A DNA stretch of 38,501 bases from an uncultured Chitinophagaceae bacterium. Lineage in GTDB: Bacteria > Bacteroidota > Bacteroidia > Chitinophagales > Chitinophagaceae. The notes under the pieces are model-generated. The model did no database searches. It was not told the origin of the DNA and worked only from the letters and a program-made list of their open reading frames with translations. The translations under genes and the position numbers were made by a program. Positions 17,560 to 26,121 of the stretch are shown here, piece by piece. The DNA is taken from assembly GCA_937858715.1 (NCBI GenBank), contig CALLZY010000009.1, forward strand, positions 1 through 38,501. The letters are read 5' to 3'. The number at the start of each line of letters is the position of its first letter. Position 1 is the stretch's first letter.

Positions 17560-18231
17560 ATGAAAATTAAAGTATTTAGCAGTTTATTATTTTGTTTGAT
17601 ATGCCAGGTTTCCGTTGCACAGGGAAAAGCATTTCCTGAAAATAAATACAGGGATAGTTACAACGCCTACCAAATTACCGGCTTTTCAATTGGCGGCGGG
17701 TATAGCAGCAGCCATTTTTTAAATGATGTGTATGGGGTAAATATGGAAGAGGCAAAGATAAAAAGTGGTTTTGGCTATGCTGCCAATATGAGGCTCATAT
17801 ATAAGTCAGTTTTTGCAGAACTAACATATTTCATTTCAAATTTTAATGGCGATGGGATGAAACAGGCTCTTGCCCTGCCGGAAGAATATGCCTTCACCCA
17901 CAGAGGAGTGGAGGCAACGGCCAATTTTATACTTATGCCAGCCAGCAGCGGAATTTCATTTATTAAACCATACATAGGTGCAGGTTACCAGATAGGTGAG
18001 GCTGCCATTACTACAAAGCAATCCTTTATTATTGGTAAAGACCTGCACAGTAGTGAGAAAACAAATGCAGTCCTTGGGCAGGTGGGAGTATTGCTCTTTC
18101 CATCAAAGCAGGTTTATATAAGTGCCGCCTATAAACGAAGCTTCGATTCGTTTCAGAAAAACAAAGGCCATTCAAGATTGGAAATAGGGTTTGCCTATTT
18201 ATTCGGCGGTGGCGACATAAGAATGAAATAA
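17560..18231 (+). CDS. Small outer-membrane beta-barrel-like protein, function unknown
   Basis: A 223-residue exported protein with a signal peptide (residues 1-20, cleavage near VAQG) and no lipobox. Alternating short strands with aromatic ends (FSIGGGYSSSHF, FGYAANMRLIYKS, VFAELTYFISNF, VEATANFILMP, IKPYIGAGYQIGEA, GVLLFPSKQVYISAAYKRSF and LEIGFAYLFGGG) suggest an eight-stranded barrel of the OmpA/PorT-like type. It begins 6 bases after the lipoprotein gene and is followed after 32 bases by another lipoprotein. The three probably form one envelope operon. No specific function can be assigned. Confidence 0.7.
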   Translation: MKIKVFSSLLFCLICQVSVAQGKAFPENKYRDSYNAYQITGFSIGGGYSSSHFLNDVYGVNMEEAKIKSGFGYAANMRLIYKSVFAELTYFISNFNGDGMKQALALPEEYAFTHRGVEATANFILMPASSGISFIKPYIGAGYQIGEAAITTKQSFIIGKDLHSSEKTNAVLGQVGVLLFPSKQVYISAAYKRSFDSFQKNKGHSRLEIGFAYLFGGGDIRMK

Positions 18232-18263
18232 AACCATCTTAACATCTTATAAAGTTGGCTTCA

Positions 18264-20450
18264 ATGAAAAAATTAAACTCATATTTTATTTTCTCCGTGT
18301 GCGGGAGCTTATTGTTACAGTCTTGTTATGTATTAAAACCAGATTCTTCAGGAGTGTCAGCTCCAGATTATAATCAGCGGATTGAAATAACAAATCCTCA
18401 TTATAACCGGGTCATGTCCCCGACTGGCTATGGCGTATTGGCTGCAAGTATTGCAGCAGGAAGTTATGCCGGTATGCAGGCAAAAATCGTACAGACACAA
18501 AAAGGTACTGTACGGACAGATAACAAACCGGTAAATGCAATAATAGGTGCAGCTCTTGGTTTTGGAATAAATATGCTGGGTAATAAATTATTTGCTAAGG
18601 AAAGGAGGGTTCCAGTGACAGATTTTTCCAAATGGGTTTATTCAGCCAATAAAGAGTATGTGCCCATATTAAATATCAAGGGGGAATATTCTGTTTTTCA
18701 TAAATCAGCCGAACAAAATTTTGTAGTGAAAAATGCAAAAGACCTGAATGATTTTGTAGCGGCGTTTCCATCAAGTAACAGCTTGGTTGATGTGCTTTCC
18801 GATGGAGTTAAAATTGTATCCCGGAACGACCTGGTTACTATTGAAAAAAAAGTTAAGCATTCGGGGGCTATTGGCTTTTTAAGAACAGTAATTATCCGTA
18901 ATTCAGTTTCAACGAAGGAATTGTTTTCTTCGGCAGAACAATATGGCGATCAAGGTTTAAATATCGAAACTATAGCAGTTGAGAAGGTAAGCAACAAGGA
19001 GGATGTAGAAAATTTTGTGGCAAAGTATCCGGCTTCTTCATTCAAAAAATTTGTTTTTTTGAATGCACTTAAAAATTGCACTGACAAAGAATTTGAATAT
19101 CTGATGAATTTCTATCCGGCTTTTCGCGATATAGCTGCTGAAAAAGGTGAAAGTCTGCAAGCCCGGCAGAAAAGCAATTATTTCAAATTATTTGCCTATG
19201 CACAGGGAGCTATTAATACTTTACAACAGTATCTGGAGTTAGCCAAGCAGACAAAAAATATCAGTTATCCGTATAAACAGTATGATATTTTGGGGTTGTA
19301 CTGGGACAAACAATTGGCAAATCCTTCTGTATCGGGGAATGTGCTAATTGCTGAAACAAAAAACCTGTCAGAGCTCCTCAAAAACAGCAGCCGTGAACTT
19401 AAGTTGGATAATATTGATGTAACCGGGTATATCCGGGGCAGGCTGGAGGATGAAGTTAAATCCTCGGTGAGTATTTCATTTGGTAAATTAAATAAAGTGG
19501 CCAGTGATGAAGACTGGAAACACTGGCAATTTAACTTTCTATCAGATAAAATATTTCAATATCAGCCCACGGTTGATAATGTAGCGGGTATTTATTCTGC
19601 TACCATTACCAATAGCAGCAAATTTGATTTGCCGGTGATGGTAAAAATGGAAGCTGACTTAATGCTAAGTCTTAAAGTGGGCGGAGTGCTGGGGACGGCT
19701 GGCAATGTGTTGGCTACATTAACAGAAGGGCGCAGTATGAATGAGATGATGGGGGATATAACAAGTTTGGGTAAAGGGAGTGAAAAATATTATGATGTAA
19801 TTAAAGCCAAATCTGAATCTGATGTTTTACTTCCTGTGCGCAGTAAAGTTCCTTTTAATAATGCAGGACTTAGTTTATGGGGAATTTATTCCACTAAGTA
19901 TGAAGTTGAGGCCAAAAACCTGTCGCAGGCTGTTAGTATAGCCGATCATGATATTAACCAGGAAGTATTAAAAAAGCAGGCTCAATGGGCGCAAAACATT
20001 GTTAATGGAACTTATGATGCAAAGTTAAGGGGTATTATCAGCGGGAAGGAATATGATATAGAAGAGGAAAATGAAAAGTGGGAAGATTTTATGAGGCGAA
20101 ACCATACAGAATCGGCTGAAGGAAGGTATTTCGTAGCTAAAAACACAGACACACATGTTTCGGTGTTACTGAAGCCAAACGAGGAAACAGGATTGCTTAA
20201 CATATACACTGATGATGATGAAGAATCAATGAATGAGGGGTATTCTTCCTTAGTGTATTCCAAAGCCAACCCGGGAAAAAAGTCGGGTACATCAAATTCT
20301 ATGGAGGATAATACCGTGAATTACAAGTTTTCGGCTAATGATTTTCCGCTTATCGTTCAGGTAAATTATAAAGGCGAAAATGGCAAGTATATAAGTGCAA
20401 CGATTACACTGAATGCACCCGGTTCTTATGAAATGCATATAAATAAATAA
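18264..20450 (+). CDS. Large lipoprotein of unknown function with glycine-zipper segment
   Basis: A 728-residue protein starting at the ATG at 18264. An in-frame TTG nine bases earlier is less likely. The leader ends in LLLQSC (Cys21), a clear lipobox. Residues about 50-115 are Gly/Ala-rich (GVLAASIAAGSYAGMQ and NAIIGAALGFGINMLG), like glycine-zipper membrane segments. Two similar stretches, DLNDFVAAFPSS and DVENFVAKYPAS, begin with 'D-x-x-x-F-V' and suggest short helical repeats. The middle and C-terminal parts read as beta-rich. I do not recognise the family. It is the third gene of the envelope set and is followed by a long weakly coding gap. Confidence 0.75.
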   Translation: MKKLNSYFIFSVCGSLLLQSCYVLKPDSSGVSAPDYNQRIEITNPHYNRVMSPTGYGVLAASIAAGSYAGMQAKIVQTQKGTVRTDNKPVNAIIGAALGFGINMLGNKLFAKERRVPVTDFSKWVYSANKEYVPILNIKGEYSVFHKSAEQNFVVKNAKDLNDFVAAFPSSNSLVDVLSDGVKIVSRNDLVTIEKKVKHSGAIGFLRTVIIRNSVSTKELFSSAEQYGDQGLNIETIAVEKVSNKEDVENFVAKYPASSFKKFVFLNALKNCTDKEFEYLMNFYPAFRDIAAEKGESLQARQKSNYFKLFAYAQGAINTLQQYLELAKQTKNISYPYKQYDILGLYWDKQLANPSVSGNVLIAETKNLSELLKNSSRELKLDNIDVTGYIRGRLEDEVKSSVSISFGKLNKVASDEDWKHWQFNFLSDKIFQYQPTVDNVAGIYSATITNSSKFDLPVMVKMEADLMLSLKVGGVLGTAGNVLATLTEGRSMNEMMGDITSLGKGSEKYYDVIKAKSESDVLLPVRSKVPFNNAGLSLWGIYSTKYEVEAKNLSQAVSIADHDINQEVLKKQAQWAQNIVNGTYDAKLRGIISGKEYDIEEENEKWEDFMRRNHTESAEGRYFVAKNTDTHVSVLLKPNEETGLLNIYTDDDEESMNEGYSSLVYSKANPGKKSGTSNSMEDNTVNYKFSANDFPLIVQVNYKGENGKYISATITLNAPGSYEMHINK

Positions 20451-21093
20451 TAGTTAAATTAAGATCCTGGTTATTGAAATGTCAGGGAGATAAAAAATAA
20501 CGATTTGCTGTGTTATAATATACTTGTGTTATTCCTGCTAATGAAGCACCCGTATACGTCCAGGAGGAAAGGGCGGCAGAATAGTATCATGCGGTTTGGT
20601 GAAGGGTTTTTGGGGTTTGATGCTGTTATGGGTTTTGTTTTTCAGGGTTTACCTGCTGAAAATTGTTCGCCAGCTTTGCATATTTACGCAGCAGGGGTTC
20701 TATCTGCCTTTGTTGCATAAAGAAGGTTTATACAAATACTGGAACGAACTACCAGATTTGTATAAAATTTTGAGCCATACCATTATGGCAAATATACTCG
20801 TACTCCATGAAACAGTTGTTTTTTCCATGGGTGTTGTATTGGCAAAGTGGGTGTACCGCTGGGTTGTGTATAGCAGTAGGGCTATGCCATTTACAAGAAG
20901 ATAAACTTATTTATACAAGGATGTGGCTATAATGTTGCAGTGGAGTAGTAAAAAAGTGTTGGTGCGGTTTTTTGGAGGTTTGATGTCTGACGAGGAGATA
21001 GTAAATGCTAAAGTGTATTAATTTGCATTTGAACAGTTCCAATAGAAATAACGGCACTACTACTAATCGGGATAATTGTAAAAAACATTTATT
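20451..21093. other. 643-base gap, no confident gene
   Basis: This stretch separates two secreted-protein genes. It holds two overlapping short frames in different phases (20505-20720 and 20596-20904), neither with a good start context. No tRNA, tandem repeat or strong terminator is evident. The last 100 bases before 21094 are A+T-rich and contain ATTAATTTGCATTTG (21018-21032), which loosely resembles a Bacteroidetes -7 region. It may be a decayed gene plus a promoter. Confidence 0.5.
20620..20904 (+). CDS. Possible small membrane protein or gene remnant
   Basis: A frame of 94 codons from an ATG at 20620 (the frame stays open upstream to about 20545). The product would be hydrophobic at its start (MLLWVLFFRVYLLKI), with a second hydrophobic stretch (ETVVFSMGVVLAKWVYRWVV). 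The composition is plausible for a small two-helix membrane protein, and the frame has no close ribosome site. I recognise no family. It overlaps another frame by about 100 bases. It could equally be a decayed gene. Confidence 0.25.
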   Translation: MLLWVLFFRVYLLKIVRQLCIFTQQGFYLPLLHKEGLYKYWNELPDLYKILSHTIMANILVLHETVVFSMGVVLAKWVYRWVVYSSRAMPFTRR

Positions 21094-22107
21094 ATGAAAA
21101 AAGGGATGTTACTATTTTTAGTTCTTTATACTTGCATCAGCATTGCTGTATCTCAGCCGTACCCCTACCCGGTTTTGGAAAAGGGCGGGTCATCAGAGGC
21201 TTTGCATGGCATTTCCACGAAAATGTTGTACAGGACAGAAATTCGGTCAAAAGCTAAACAAACCGAATTAATAAAAAAAATAAAAGGGTTTCTCATTGAG
21301 TCAGGTCTTCTTGATACTGAAAATGCCAGGCTTGATAAGATTACCGATAAGCTTAGTAGTTTTTCTATACCACTTCAATTCAGGTCGGGTTTTGTGGCAG
21401 GCAAAGGGAAAACAATCTTAGCTAAGAGATTACGGCATCCGGTTGTCTTAAGTTTTGATGCAGAATTTGTATTTGCAGACTCTATAATCTCCATCACATT
21501 TACAAACTTTACGGAAAAGGTATTTTACGAAATAAAGTATTATAGCGAAGGAAATTATGCGCCAGAATTAGGGAGTAATTATGCTGTGGGCGACCCAATC
21601 CCTGCTAAGATTGAAAAGTTGAAGGATGATGTAATGCAGGGAGCAACATTGTTTGGAAAGATAATGACGGTTTATGATGCCGGTGGCACTTCGGGCACCA
21701 TAAAACTTTCATCGAAAGGGGTTTCTGTTGAAAGCGACAATAGAATAAAGGATAAGTTCAGCGAATTAAACAAAACTCTTAACGAACAATACAATATTAT
21801 TGATGATGCAGTGGCAAAAAAAATAGGGCTATGGCTATCAGGCCCAGTTCCATTGGAGTATTTCAACAAACTACTTCCCAAGTATAAAAAATATCTTGAA
21901 ACAGCATCAGGCAGAATTGGCGAAGGTTATTTACTTGTGGTTGACAACGACCGTTGGGATAATTATTTTGAAAAAGTAGTTTTTAATGACGCTCTGTTAA
22001 ACATTGCTAATTTGATAAGTGGCGAGATAAAAGAAATTAAAAAAGACAACGTAGTTAAATACATATTTTCTGAAGGAATACTACAGCCTGTTCAAACCCC
22101 GAAATAA
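21094..22107 (+). CDS. Exported protein of unknown function
   Basis: A 337-residue protein with a signal peptide (MKKGMLLFLVLYTCISIAVS, cleavage before QPYPYP) and no lipobox. It is rich in Lys, with a central alternating pattern (VVLSFDAEFVFADSIISITF) typical of beta strands, and helices towards the end. I recognise no domain. It is followed 5 bases later by a second secreted protein, so the two are probably co-translated and may act together. The start ATG is preceded by AACATTTATT, without a Shine-Dalgarno site, as for most genes here. Confidence 0.75.
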   Translation: MKKGMLLFLVLYTCISIAVSQPYPYPVLEKGGSSEALHGISTKMLYRTEIRSKAKQTELIKKIKGFLIESGLLDTENARLDKITDKLSSFSIPLQFRSGFVAGKGKTILAKRLRHPVVLSFDAEFVFADSIISITFTNFTEKVFYEIKYYSEGNYAPELGSNYAVGDPIPAKIEKLKDDVMQGATLFGKIMTVYDAGGTSGTIKLSSKGVSVESDNRIKDKFSELNKTLNEQYNIIDDAVAKKIGLWLSGPVPLEYFNKLLPKYKKYLETASGRIGEGYLLVVDNDRWDNYFEKVVFNDALLNIANLISGEIKEIKKDNVVKYIFSEGILQPVQTPK

Positions 22108-22112
22108 CCACG

Positions 22113-24119
22113 ATGAATCGGCAGGTTTTCCTTTTGTTGCTATTTTTTTTAACTCACTGCCTTGCTTTTTGTCAGGAGCTTATTTTGGCTGAAGCTCCGG
22201 TAGAGCCACAAAAAATTAACAGCAGGATTGCATCCGCATTATTGGCCAATGATTTCAATACATTTTTCTCAATTTTAGAGAAAGATAAAAGCCTGGTAAA
22301 TTCATCCGTAATTGAAGTGGAATTATCCGGCAATTATGGCCTTACTTATAAAAAACGCCAAAGCCTGCTGCATTACCTCGTTCGCCGTGTTATCAACAAA
22401 ACCATTGAGGTAAGTATTGTGCAAAGATTTCTTTCATTCAATCCTGATTTAGCAGTAGAGTTTGATAAGAAAAATGTTTTTTACTATCTATTGGATTACG
22501 TCGCATCACATCCCATTGTTGAAGTGGGAGAAGTGGAAGAAATGCTAAAAGCAATTAGCAACCAACCTGCGTTTAATATTAACAAACCCTACTCAAACTT
22601 TTTACCTCCGTTGCCATATTTGTTGCGTACTAATCATGAATTTTTAAATGGAAAGTACTCGGAGAATTACATTAGTGAGGATATCATTATGTATTTCATT
22701 GAAAAGGGGGCTAACGTCAATACATATGACCAGGTAGAAAACAATCTTACTACTTTTAGTATACAAGGCCATTCCAAAAAATTGATGCAGTACCTGCAAA
22801 ACAAAGGTGGGAATTTTGACAATAAAAACCTGTCAGGTAAAGATGCTTTCTATTTTGCTGTACAGTCAAACAATACAGGAGTTGTAAAGAATATTGTTGA
22901 GAATGGCTATAAGCTTACACTTGCCAAGGCAAATGAGCTAAAAATATCAGAGGTACTAAACAAAACGAACAGCGATTTACTTACTTATTTAACACAGGCA
23001 CTTTTTAAAGAAATTAAAACGTATGAGGATATTGTAGGATTCATTCATCTTTTTACCGAGAGCAAAAACAAGATACTTGAAAGCAACGTTTATATATCAG
23101 TGGGTATACCAGATAATAAAACCCCTCAATTTGTATCTTTTTATGAAACAGGCAGTGATAAACTATCCGCTGAAAACCAGAAAAAGATACTGACCCTGAA
23201 AACAAGATACTTAAACAACGTTTCAGGCATAAAGGACTTAATAACCAGATTACAACACTATCCATTGTTTAATTTGAAGTCATTTACCCTGGACTATTAT
23301 TCATCTGAAGAGACTACAAATCTTTTGCTGAATGAAATTGACCAGGTAAAAGACTTGCTCCTTCACCCTACAACGAAAAATTTTCTAAAGAACAATATAA
23401 ACGAAGCAAGGTCGGTAGCAAAAACATTTGCCTCAAACTTTGATTTTTGGATTACGGCCAATCCCAGGCAGTATTTAAAATTTACGAAAGCTACATTTAG
23501 CGTTCCGCCGGGGTCTGACTTTATACATTTATTAACCGAACTAAAAAAGTATTTACTAAGCCTAAAGAGGGAACACCTATCAATTATTGGAATAGATGCC
23601 GAGAAAAATGTTGAGGAAATTTACGGCATTGGTATAAAAGAAAACAAAGGTATTGTGTGCTTTCGTTGGTACAGGGAAGGAAAAATGGGAGACGATGATT
23701 TTCTTGCAGTTAATACCGGCTTTTCAGCACTATCTGATAAAATTAAAAATTACCTGCAACAATGGGGTTGCTCGGTAATTAAAACTGACTATTTAGGTTC
23801 AATGGCTTATGATGAAGAAAGGATAAGACGAAGAGAAGAAAGTAAAATTGAGCAATGTGAGAATTGTGTGATTGATGTTAACAAATCCGAAGTGCCAAGA
23901 ATTGTTGAAAAATCGAGCCTCATATTTGGTACTTATACAGACAAGGAGTATGGAATGATAACGATGAAAAATGGCTCTACTTATAAATGGGACAAAAAAG
24001 GAGACACATATATTTATGTACAAGAAGGCCTGCTTGGAAGTAGGCAAGAGTTTAGTTCTTTTGAGAAAATGTATGCGAGCCTGATAAAGAGCTGCAGAAC
24101 TTATTATTGTAATCAGTAA
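22113..24119 (+). CDS. Secreted protein with ankyrin-like repeats, function unknown
   Basis: A 668-residue protein with a signal peptide (first 19-21 residues, cleavage near AFCQ). Residues about 30-290 look like degenerate ankyrin repeats: ASALLANDFNTFFSILEKD, SLLHYLVRRVINK, IIMYFIEKGANVNTYD, LMQYLQNKGGNFDNKNLSG and AFYFAVQSNNTGVVKNIVEN follow the helix-turn-helix pattern and the ankyrin 'ANVN' turn. The remaining 380 residues are unrecognised and contain a Cys pair, CENC, near residue 585. Secreted ankyrin proteins usually bind other proteins, so a partner such as the preceding exported protein is possible (inference). Confidence 0.75.
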   Translation: MNRQVFLLLLFFLTHCLAFCQELILAEAPVEPQKINSRIASALLANDFNTFFSILEKDKSLVNSSVIEVELSGNYGLTYKKRQSLLHYLVRRVINKTIEVSIVQRFLSFNPDLAVEFDKKNVFYYLLDYVASHPIVEVGEVEEMLKAISNQPAFNINKPYSNFLPPLPYLLRTNHEFLNGKYSENYISEDIIMYFIEKGANVNTYDQVENNLTTFSIQGHSKKLMQYLQNKGGNFDNKNLSGKDAFYFAVQSNNTGVVKNIVENGYKLTLAKANELKISEVLNKTNSDLLTYLTQALFKEIKTYEDIVGFIHLFTESKNKILESNVYISVGIPDNKTPQFVSFYETGSDKLSAENQKKILTLKTRYLNNVSGIKDLITRLQHYPLFNLKSFTLDYYSSEETTNLLLNEIDQVKDLLLHPTTKNFLKNNINEARSVAKTFASNFDFWITANPRQYLKFTKATFSVPPGSDFIHLLTELKKYLLSLKREHLSIIGIDAEKNVEEIYGIGIKENKGIVCFRWYREGKMGDDDFLAVNTGFSALSDKIKNYLQQWGCSVIKTDYLGSMAYDEERIRRREESKIEQCENCVIDVNKSEVPRIVEKSSLIFGTYTDKEYGMITMKNGSTYKWDKKGDTYIYVQEGLLGSRQEFSSFEKMYASLIKSCRTYYCNQ

Positions 24120-24250
24120 CGGAGAGTTACCATATCTTTTTGGTTTCTCTCGTAGATCCCGTTTTTTGTTCAAATAACTATTTTGGAGATTTTGATACTG
24201 AAGGCATTTATTTTCTTGCAATTATAAAAATGACTTAGAAACTGTTTGAG
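24120..24250. other. Spacer with probable IS end
   Basis: Between the ankyrin-like gene and the transposase remnant, this spacer begins with an imperfect hairpin (GAGAG 24122-24126 region against CTCTC 24147-24151) and later T runs, possibly a weak terminator. The last 20 bases (GACTTAGAAACTGTTTGAG at 24232-24250) sit where an IS5-family terminal inverted repeat would be expected. The matching opposite end is not visible. Confidence 0.35.
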
Positions 24251-24425
24251 TTAATTAAATTTTTTCCCCATTAGGTTTAGCATTGCAATATATAGAAAGC
24301 TGATAGCTGATTCTTTTGTTCTCTCATAATCTATTACCAGCCGTCTGAAATTTTCGATCCATGCAAAAGTTCTTTCTACTATCCTGCGTTTTGGTATTAC
24401 TTGCCACTTACCGCTATCATCGGCG
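24251..24425 (-). pseudogene. IS5-family (IS427-like) transposase, C-terminal remnant
   Basis: On the minus strand, reading toward 24251 (stop TAA), the frame gives DDSGKWQVIPKRRIVERTF, then AWIENFRRLVIDYERTKES and AISFLYIAMLNLMGKKFN. The VERTFAWIENFRRLVIDYERT block is the conserved C-terminal part of IS5/IS427 transposases, including the catalytic Glu region. The frame is cut upstream by a TGA near 24424 and no start or N-terminal two-thirds exist, so it is a dead fragment. It lies between the envelope genes and the rhaM-like gene and marks a past insertion or deletion. Confidence 0.8.
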
Positions 24426-24523
24426 GTTCAGGCATCTACAAGTTTATTAAACAATAATTTTAATTGGCAAAACTGACAGCATTCACCACCTTCACATAAT
24501 ATTGTAATGTAAATAATATTACT

Positions 24524-24853
24524 ATGCCCCGCTATTGCCTTGCCCTCGACCTGAAAGATGACGAAGCCCTGATCAGCGCTTATGAAGCGCATCATAGAAA
24601 TGTATGGCCAGAAGTGCTGGACAGCATTAAAGGCTCCGGGATTACCACTATGGAAATTTATCGTGCCGGCAATCGTCTCTTTATGATAATGGAAACAACT
24701 GATGTGTTTTCGTTTGAAAGAAAAAGTGAATTGGATGCAGCAAATAAAAAGGTGCAGGAATGGGAAACATTGATGCTGAACTTTCAGCAATACTTACCAT
24801 TTGCCAGGCCGGGAGAAAAATGGGTATTGATGCAGAATATTTTCAGACTGTAG
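24524..24853 (+). CDS. rhaM: L-rhamnose mutarotase family protein (DUF718)
   Basis: A 109-residue protein with a dimeric alpha/beta-barrel fold. Family marks are the N-terminal ALDLKDD, the catalytic-site HHRNVWPEVLDSIKGSG with its His and Trp, YRAGNRLFMIMET, and the C-terminal PGEKWVLMQNIFRL. The family interconverts the anomers of L-rhamnose (some members use L-fucose). Substrate cannot be told from sequence. No other sugar genes are near, so it is isolated here. It converges on the next gene with an 11-base overlap of the coding ends. The start ATG gives the expected length. Confidence 0.9.
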   Translation: MPRYCLALDLKDDEALISAYEAHHRNVWPEVLDSIKGSGITTMEIYRAGNRLFMIMETTDVFSFERKSELDAANKKVQEWETLMLNFQQYLPFARPGEKWVLMQNIFRL

Positions 24854-25511
24854 CGGTAAAGGGCTGCTTACTTTTCTTTTGTCTCCTGTAAATAAAAAGA
24901 GCCAACATGGTAATCGCTGCACCTGCTACCGCCAGGGCAATATCTTTATGCGCATCCCACACATCACCCTGGGTAGCTACATAGGTTTCGCCGGTTTCTT
25001 TTGTAGTTAGTTCTGCTACTGTCCACTCAATTAATTCGAAAATACAGGCAAGGCTTAAGGTTATTTCTACAGGCAAAATATACTGCCAGCGGCCTTTCAC
25101 ATTTAACCTGTTTAACAAATATTCATGTAGTGGGTAAGCCAGTAAGAAACCAAAGCCGAAATGCACAACCCTGTCGTAAGGGTTTCTCCACAGGTTATAT
25201 TTTTCCTGGAAGTATTCCCCAACGGGGTTTTGTGTATAGGCATACATAGCCCCAAAGATGTGCAGCAGCAAAAAAAGAAAGAAGAAGAGGTAGCTCAGGT
25301 CACTGAATGTAAACCTCCTGTAACTCAAAATGCACCAGACTGAGAAGATAAACACCAGCATATTTTCAATAAACCAATCCGTAACATCAATACAGTTGAT
25401 GTACATAAAAAACCACAGTGCTACAAATGATATGACTAAGGTGATCAAAAAACCGTTGGTTGAAAATGGCAACCGGCCAGCCTTAGTTGCCGTGGAAATA
25501 TTTTTAAACAT
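24843..25511 (-). CDS. DUF2238 (YjdF-like) integral membrane protein
   Basis: A 222-residue protein with about six membrane segments. Conserved features are YDRVVHFGFGFLLAYP, the FELIEWTVAE segment and TQGDVWDAHKDIALA near the C-terminus, all typical of the DUF2238/YjdF family. The function is unknown. Polar residues inside the helices (Asp, His, Glu) suggest a transport or enzymatic role, but nothing specific can be said. It overlaps the rhaM-like gene tail to tail by 11 bases. It is divergent from the hydrogenase protease gene across 153 bases containing an 8-bp inverted repeat. Confidence 0.85.
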   Translation of the reverse strand: MFKNISTATKAGRLPFSTNGFLITLVISFVALWFFMYINCIDVTDWFIENMLVFIFSVWCILSYRRFTFSDLSYLFFFLFLLLHIFGAMYAYTQNPVGEYFQEKYNLWRNPYDRVVHFGFGFLLAYPLHEYLLNRLNVKGRWQYILPVEITLSLACIFELIEWTVAELTTKETGETYVATQGDVWDAHKDIALAVAGAAITMLALFIYRRQKKSKQPFTATV

Positions 25512-25548
25512 ACAGTTGTGTTTGCTTACGGAAGGTAAAATAAGAAAT

Positions 25549-25591
25549 CAAATCTGCTGTATGCTATGTGTCATTTTGTTTAACAGATTTG
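25549..25591. repeat. 8-bp inverted repeat in divergent yjdF-like / protease gap
   Basis: CAAATCTG at 25549-25556 is the reverse complement of CAGATTTG at 25584-25591, 27 bases apart. CAAATCTG resembles the minus-strand form of the Bacteroidetes -7 box (one mismatch) for the yjdF-like gene. It could be an operator or simply overlapping promoter elements. Low certainty. Confidence 0.3.
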
Positions 25592-25664
25592 TAACAGGGC
25601 AAGGCTTGATTAACATGCTTTATTGGTAGTATTCAGCTTTGATAAATACTGTAGCTTAGCATTT

Positions 25665-26117
25665 ATGAAAATCGGTCCCCGCATTCTTGTAGCAGGTATT
25701 GGTAATCCCATCCGCAGCGATGATGGCATCGGTCCGTATATCTGCCGGTGTATTGAAGAGGGGAAGTGTAAGGGTGTAACAACTGCCATTTATCATCAAC
25801 TGCACACTGAACTAACTGAGGAATTTCTTCAGTTTGATATGGTGATTATTGCTGATGCCGCTGTTGAGGGTGCTGATGTTGAATTCTACCGTTTAGATGA
25901 AAAAGGAATAAGCCCTGTTGCTTCTTCACATCATGTTAATGCCACGTTACTGCTGTCGCTGGCAAAACATTTGTATCAAAAAGAACTGAACATAATGATA
26001 TGTTCGGTGAGGGGATATGATTTTGAAATGGGAGAAAAATTTTCTAATGCGGGAAAAAATAATGCTGACGAGGCCGTCAGCATTATCTTGAATTGGATTT
26101 ATAAGCAGTTGGTTTAA
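25665..26117 (+). CDS. hoxW: [NiFe]-hydrogenase maturation protease for the first Hox hydrogenase
   Basis: A 150-residue endopeptidase of the HybD/HycI/HoxW family that removes the C-terminal peptide of the large subunit after Ni insertion. The GIGNPIRSDDGIG motif supplies Asp20 (equivalent to the first Ni-sensing acid). IIADAAVEG gives the second acid, and SSHHVNAT the His. The start is the ATG at 25665; an earlier in-frame TTG at 25623 is not needed. It is convergent with the large subunit gene (4 bases between their ends), so the pairing is strong but transcription differs. A second, diverged protease gene serves the second hydrogenase. Confidence 0.9.
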   Translation: MKIGPRILVAGIGNPIRSDDGIGPYICRCIEEGKCKGVTTAIYHQLHTELTEEFLQFDMVIIADAAVEGADVEFYRLDEKGISPVASSHHVNATLLLSLAKHLYQKELNIMICSVRGYDFEMGEKFSNAGKNNADEAVSIILNWIYKQLV

Positions 26118-26121
26118 CGGA

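Noticed and set aside
24428-24790. Minus-strand open frame of 120 codons opposite the rhaM-like gene
   Set aside because: It is antisense to a clear RhaM-family gene; only its last codons touch the IS remnant region. A shadow frame.
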